From assembly GCF_001719045.1 (NCBI RefSeq), contig NZ_CP015423.1:5083501-5147500 (forward strand): DNA of 64,000 nt, written 5' to 3'. This DNA comes from Paenibacillus polymyxa (GTDB lineage: Bacteria; Bacillota; Bacilli; Paenibacillales; Paenibacillaceae). Under the pieces are notes generated by a model. That model did no database searches and had not been told where the DNA came from. It saw nothing but the letters and a program-made list of their open reading frames with translations. How positions within the stretch are numbered: the stretch's first letter is position 1; every line of letters begins with the position of its first letter. Made by a program: the position numbers and the translations under genes. Of this stretch, positions 61,630-64,000 are shown one piece after another.

Positions 61630-61684
61630 CCTTTACATTCACCTGTGTAAAGATTCATAATATAAGAGAGAGGAGTGACCTGAA

Positions 61685-62131
61685 ATGGAGCATACCTTTC
61701 TGCTCAAGGCAGACTGGAACGGGGGGCGCAACAGCGACGGCCGTATTGAGGCTGGACAGTTGCGGACTGCAATTTCGATCCCGGCTGAGATGGGAGGCCC
61801 TGGTGTGGGCACCAATCCAGATGAAATGCTGCTCGGTGCCGCCGCTACCTGCTATTTGATTACGTTGGCGGCGATGATGGAGCGCGCGAGTCTCCCGGTG
61901 GCATCACTGGCGCTGGAATCCGAAGGGATTGTCGATGTAACGAACAATATTTTTACATATCGCCGAATTGTGCATCGTCCGCAGGTTCAATTGGCTGCCG
62001 ATGCGACAGAATCGCAGATCGAACAAGCATTGCGACTGGCAGAGCAGGCAGAAACCTCATGCATGATCTCGCGTGCCGTAGCGGGAAATGTGGCGTTGTC
62101 CACAGAGCCCGTGGTGGAGCGCGCCTCTTAA
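61685..62131 (+). CDS. OsmC-family peroxidase-like protein
   Basis: 148 residues, two Cys in the OsmC pattern: AAATCYLITL and AETSCMISRAV. LLGAAATC is the classic helix start. Members reduce organic hydroperoxides, with dihydrolipoamide or bacillithiol-linked donors in Firmicutes. It is of the SACOL1771-like subgroup by length. AGAGGAG before ATG 61685. Followed 69 nt later by the lactonase. Confidence 0.87.
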   Translation: MEHTFLLKADWNGGRNSDGRIEAGQLRTAISIPAEMGGPGVGTNPDEMLLGAAATCYLITLAAMMERASLPVASLALESEGIVDVTNNIFTYRRIVHRPQVQLAADATESQIEQALRLAEQAETSCMISRAVAGNVALSTEPVVERAS

Positions 62132-62200
62132 AGCGATATTTGTAACAGGAGCAATCATTCCAATTGCCCATCATTTTTTTAATCCAAGGAGGACACAACC

Positions 62201-63286
62201 ATGACAGCACAACAAAAATTGCTCGTATTTGCAGGCTCTTACGCCGAATTGGAAGGTAACGGAGTTTATTCGTACACTTTTAATGAACAGACAGGAGCAC
62301 TTACACTACAGGATGAGTTCTCCGGCTTGAAAAATCCTACATTCCTGAATGTGGACGTCAAAAATCGGAAGCTGTATTCCATTGGAGAGACGACTTCTGC
62401 TGCAGGAGCGAAAGTAGGCGAAGCCTCTGCTTTCGAAATTGACCCAGTTAAAGGAACATTTACATTGCTGAATCGTGCGGAAAACGTGGGTGCAACAACT
62501 TGCCACATTCAGCGTGATCCATCTGATCGTTACCTGATTGTAGTCAGCTACCACGGAGGTATGGTGGGACTGGTGTCTCTGACTGAGGACGGCCGTATCG
62601 GTGAGTTGCTGGATGTTAAACAGCATGAGGGCAAAGGAGCGCACCCTGAACGTCAGGATCGTCCACATCCACATTCCAGTTTCTTTAGTCCGGATGGCCG
62701 CTTCCTGTTCGTACAAGATCTCGGTCTGGATCTGATCCGCGTTTACACCATTGATGACAGCAAAGGACAACTGGTGTTTCATGGTGAAACAAAAACCCAT
62801 GCAGGTGCAGGTCCACGTCATTTGACGTTCCATCCGAATGGTAAATTTGCTTTTGTCATTAACGAAGTGGATTCTTCCATTACTTCTTTTGCATATGATG
62901 CAGAGGCTGGCAAGCTCACTGAGCTTGAGAGCGTACCGACATTGCCGTCTGACTTTACAGGTGAAAACACAACTGCTGAAATTGCGATTTCGGGGGATGG
63001 AGCTTATCTGTACGGTTCCAACCGTGGGCATGACAGCATTGTCGTATACGCTGTAGACGGAGCAACTGGCAAGCTGAGCTTGGTCGAGCATGTATCTGCT
63101 GAAGGAGAGCATCCACGCCATTTTGCTTTGACTCCAAGTGGTGACCATATGCTCGTGGCCAACCGCGACACTAACAACATCGTTACGTTCAAAGTGGACA
63201 AGGCAAGTGGACGTTTGACCTACACCGGACAACAAGTAACCGTGTCCAAGCCAGTATGCGTACAGCCTTTTTACTTTTCCGTGTAA
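62201..63286 (+). CDS. pgl: 6-phosphogluconolactonase (lactonase family)
   Basis: 361 residues, seven-bladed beta-propeller type. HPERQDRPHPHSSFFSPDGRFLFVQDLGLD and AGAGPRHLTFHPNGKFAFVINE, and EGEHPRHFALTPSGDHMLVANRDTN are the repeated blade motifs with His/Arg residues of the active channel. Opens the lactone made by Zwf. AAGGAGG before ATG 62201. It completes the oxidative pentose-phosphate set with zwf and the gnd-like gene, though not in one operon. YkgB is the Bacillus counterpart. Confidence 0.88.
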   Translation: MTAQQKLLVFAGSYAELEGNGVYSYTFNEQTGALTLQDEFSGLKNPTFLNVDVKNRKLYSIGETTSAAGAKVGEASAFEIDPVKGTFTLLNRAENVGATTCHIQRDPSDRYLIVVSYHGGMVGLVSLTEDGRIGELLDVKQHEGKGAHPERQDRPHPHSSFFSPDGRFLFVQDLGLDLIRVYTIDDSKGQLVFHGETKTHAGAGPRHLTFHPNGKFAFVINEVDSSITSFAYDAEAGKLTELESVPTLPSDFTGENTTAEIAISGDGAYLYGSNRGHDSIVVYAVDGATGKLSLVEHVSAEGEHPRHFALTPSGDHMLVANRDTNNIVTFKVDKASGRLTYTGQQVTVSKPVCVQPFYFSV

Positions 63287-63370
63287 AAATCGTTTCATTA
63301 ATATCATGCAGAGTGACTAAGTAACGGTATGCGGCTTGTGACCGCTACGAGAACGGATCATTCTTCCGAT

Positions 63371-63436
63371 CGCTGTTGCTCCCGGATTTCTTGTTTGAAT
63401 GTTCAAGGGTAGAAATCCGGGGGCAAAGGCGAACGC
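63371..63436. repeat. REP-like inverted repeat
   Basis: CCCGGATTTCT (63381-63391) and AGAAATCCGGG (63411-63421) with inner CTTG/CAAG and a TTGAATGTTCAA core. Flanking GCTGTTGCT and GGCAAAGGCGAACG are partly inverted too. No T-run, so not a terminator. I believe similar elements recur in Paenibacillus intergenic DNA; not checked. Confidence 0.5.
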
Positions 63437-63554
63437 TCCGCTGCTTTAGTGCTTTTGGCGACTCTTCACTTTTATTTATACAGACTAAAGAAATGAAGGA
63501 CTATGTATATGTGTGATGGTATCGAGTGATTCACTAAGTATAGAGGATTTTTAG

Positions 63555-63592
63555 AAAACGGTTCGTAGATTAATCTGCGGACCGTTTTTATT
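63555..63592 (+). terminator. Terminator-like hairpin
   Basis: AAAACGGTTCGTAGATTAATCTGCGGACCGTTTTT (about 15-bp stem with mismatches) followed by ATTTTTT. Possibly ends transcripts from pgl. Confidence 0.7.
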
Positions 63593-63931
63593 TTTTACCC
63601 AGTCGTTTCTAAGAAAAGTCTTATTATATATGAATATACGATAATATTTTATATATATTCTCATAACCAATCGTTTGGACAACGAGCGCGACTTCTTCAG
63701 ACGTTAATACGGATTGAAGGAGAGATAGAATCGTGATAGACTTTTTTATGGAGTGTCGTCACCTTTCGATTGGTTTGTAGGGGTACAAACGATTTTACCG
63801 AGTTGACGACTCATGTTCTACCATTTAGTGGTTAATCTACAGGGCTGTTAGAATGGTTTTACACATTAGGTTGGCTATAGTCAAAGCCGTTACGAATTTA
63901 TAAACTGAACATCAGAGAATAGGCGGGAAAA

Positions 63932-64000
63932 ATGAAAAATGGAAGAATTATGAATAAACAAGAGAGAATTGTAACAGTCTTTTTATATGGAGTTTTCATT
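63932..64000 (+). CDS. Truncated gene start, probable membrane protein
   Basis: Open from ATG 63932 (GGCGGG just upstream) or ATG 63950 (GGAAGAATT upstream) to the window end. The last codons read ERIVTVFLYGVFI, the start of a hydrophobic segment. Too short to name. Confidence 0.3.
   Translation, partial: MKNGRIMNKQERIVTVFLYGVFI

Larger units (their letters stand above)
63287..63931. other. 645-nt intergenic region
   Basis: No credible gene beyond a 15-codon GTG frame at 63734 with AAGGAG upstream, which is not called. It holds a REP-like inverted repeat (63371-63436) and a terminator (63555-63592). The part after 63600 is AT-rich. Confidence 0.5.

Noticed and set aside
62306..63307. 333-codon minus-strand frame opposite pgl
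   Set aside because: The plus-strand lactonase has clear family motifs and a ribosome site; the antisense frame has neither.
1..64000. tRNA or rRNA genes, transposases, integrases or prophage genes
   Set aside because: None were recognised in either strand.

Overview
The window looks like chromosomal DNA of a low-to-mid-GC Firmicute, most probably Paenibacillus of the P. polymyxa group. The grounds are Bacillus-type orthologues (PncA/PncB, T-box ArgS, YheI/YheH-like ABC pair, YpdA, Spo0E-like, Rtp-like, NiaP), strong AGGAGG ribosome sites, frequent TTG/GTG starts, an SLH-domain exported protein, a WXG100 secretion cluster and type I-C-like CRISPR repeats. The genus is inference from content. 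No rRNA, tRNA or transposase was found.

Layout. 1-6.6 kb: NAD salvage (partial pncA, pncB), moaB, a Cys-rich copper protein, T-box-controlled argS and an SLH protein. 6.6-11 kb: a minus-strand heterodimeric ABC exporter behind a short leader ORF and terminator that resemble the bmrB attenuator. 11-18.4 kb: housekeeping and small genes (HesB/YneR-like, DUF441, ypdA, an ArsR/DUF2087 regulator, an RsgA-like GTPase behind a second leader-peptide/terminator region, an L,D-transpeptidase, a lipoprotein with a tandem repeat). 18.7-29 kb: a type VII secretion cluster running YukD-like, EssC/EccC ATPase, possible EspG-like protein, WXG-like protein, EsxA, then a membrane kinase, a vWA protein and a PP2C phosphatase. 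It therefore joins a WXG100 exporter to a TerY-P-like signalling triad.

30-39 kb: three type I-C-like CRISPR arrays. All have 181-nt leaders, counted from a shared palindrome to the first repeat. Arrays 1 and 2 are separated by a MocR regulator / D-Ala-D-Ala ligase / aminotransferase operon. Between arrays 2 and 3 lie decayed cas1 and cas2 genes with frameshifts and nonsense codons. No intact cas gene is in the window. Array 1 mixes two repeat types and starts with a 12-nt repeat stub.

39-64 kb: a TPR-like regulator of possible RRNPP type, a Spo0E-like phosphatase and small HTH gene, gluQ, hrpB with a GC-rich centre, a stress protein behind a sigma-B-like promoter, an acyltransferase, a Vat-type acetyltransferase, an Rtp-like protein, redox and regulatory genes, then pentose-phosphate genes (zwf, gnd-like, and a separate lactonase), a divergent SRAP-domain protein, a 23-codon hydrophobic peptide with an upstream overlapping mini-ORF, niaP and an OsmC protein. 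The window closes in a mostly non-coding stretch with a REP-like inverted repeat and the start of a truncated gene.

Functional themes are niacin uptake and salvage (niaP, pncA, pncB), oxidative pentose-phosphate flux (zwf, lactonase, gnd), thiol and peroxide handling (ypdA, osmC, TrxR-like), and contact or defence functions (type VII secretion, CRISPR remnants, drug export, Vat).
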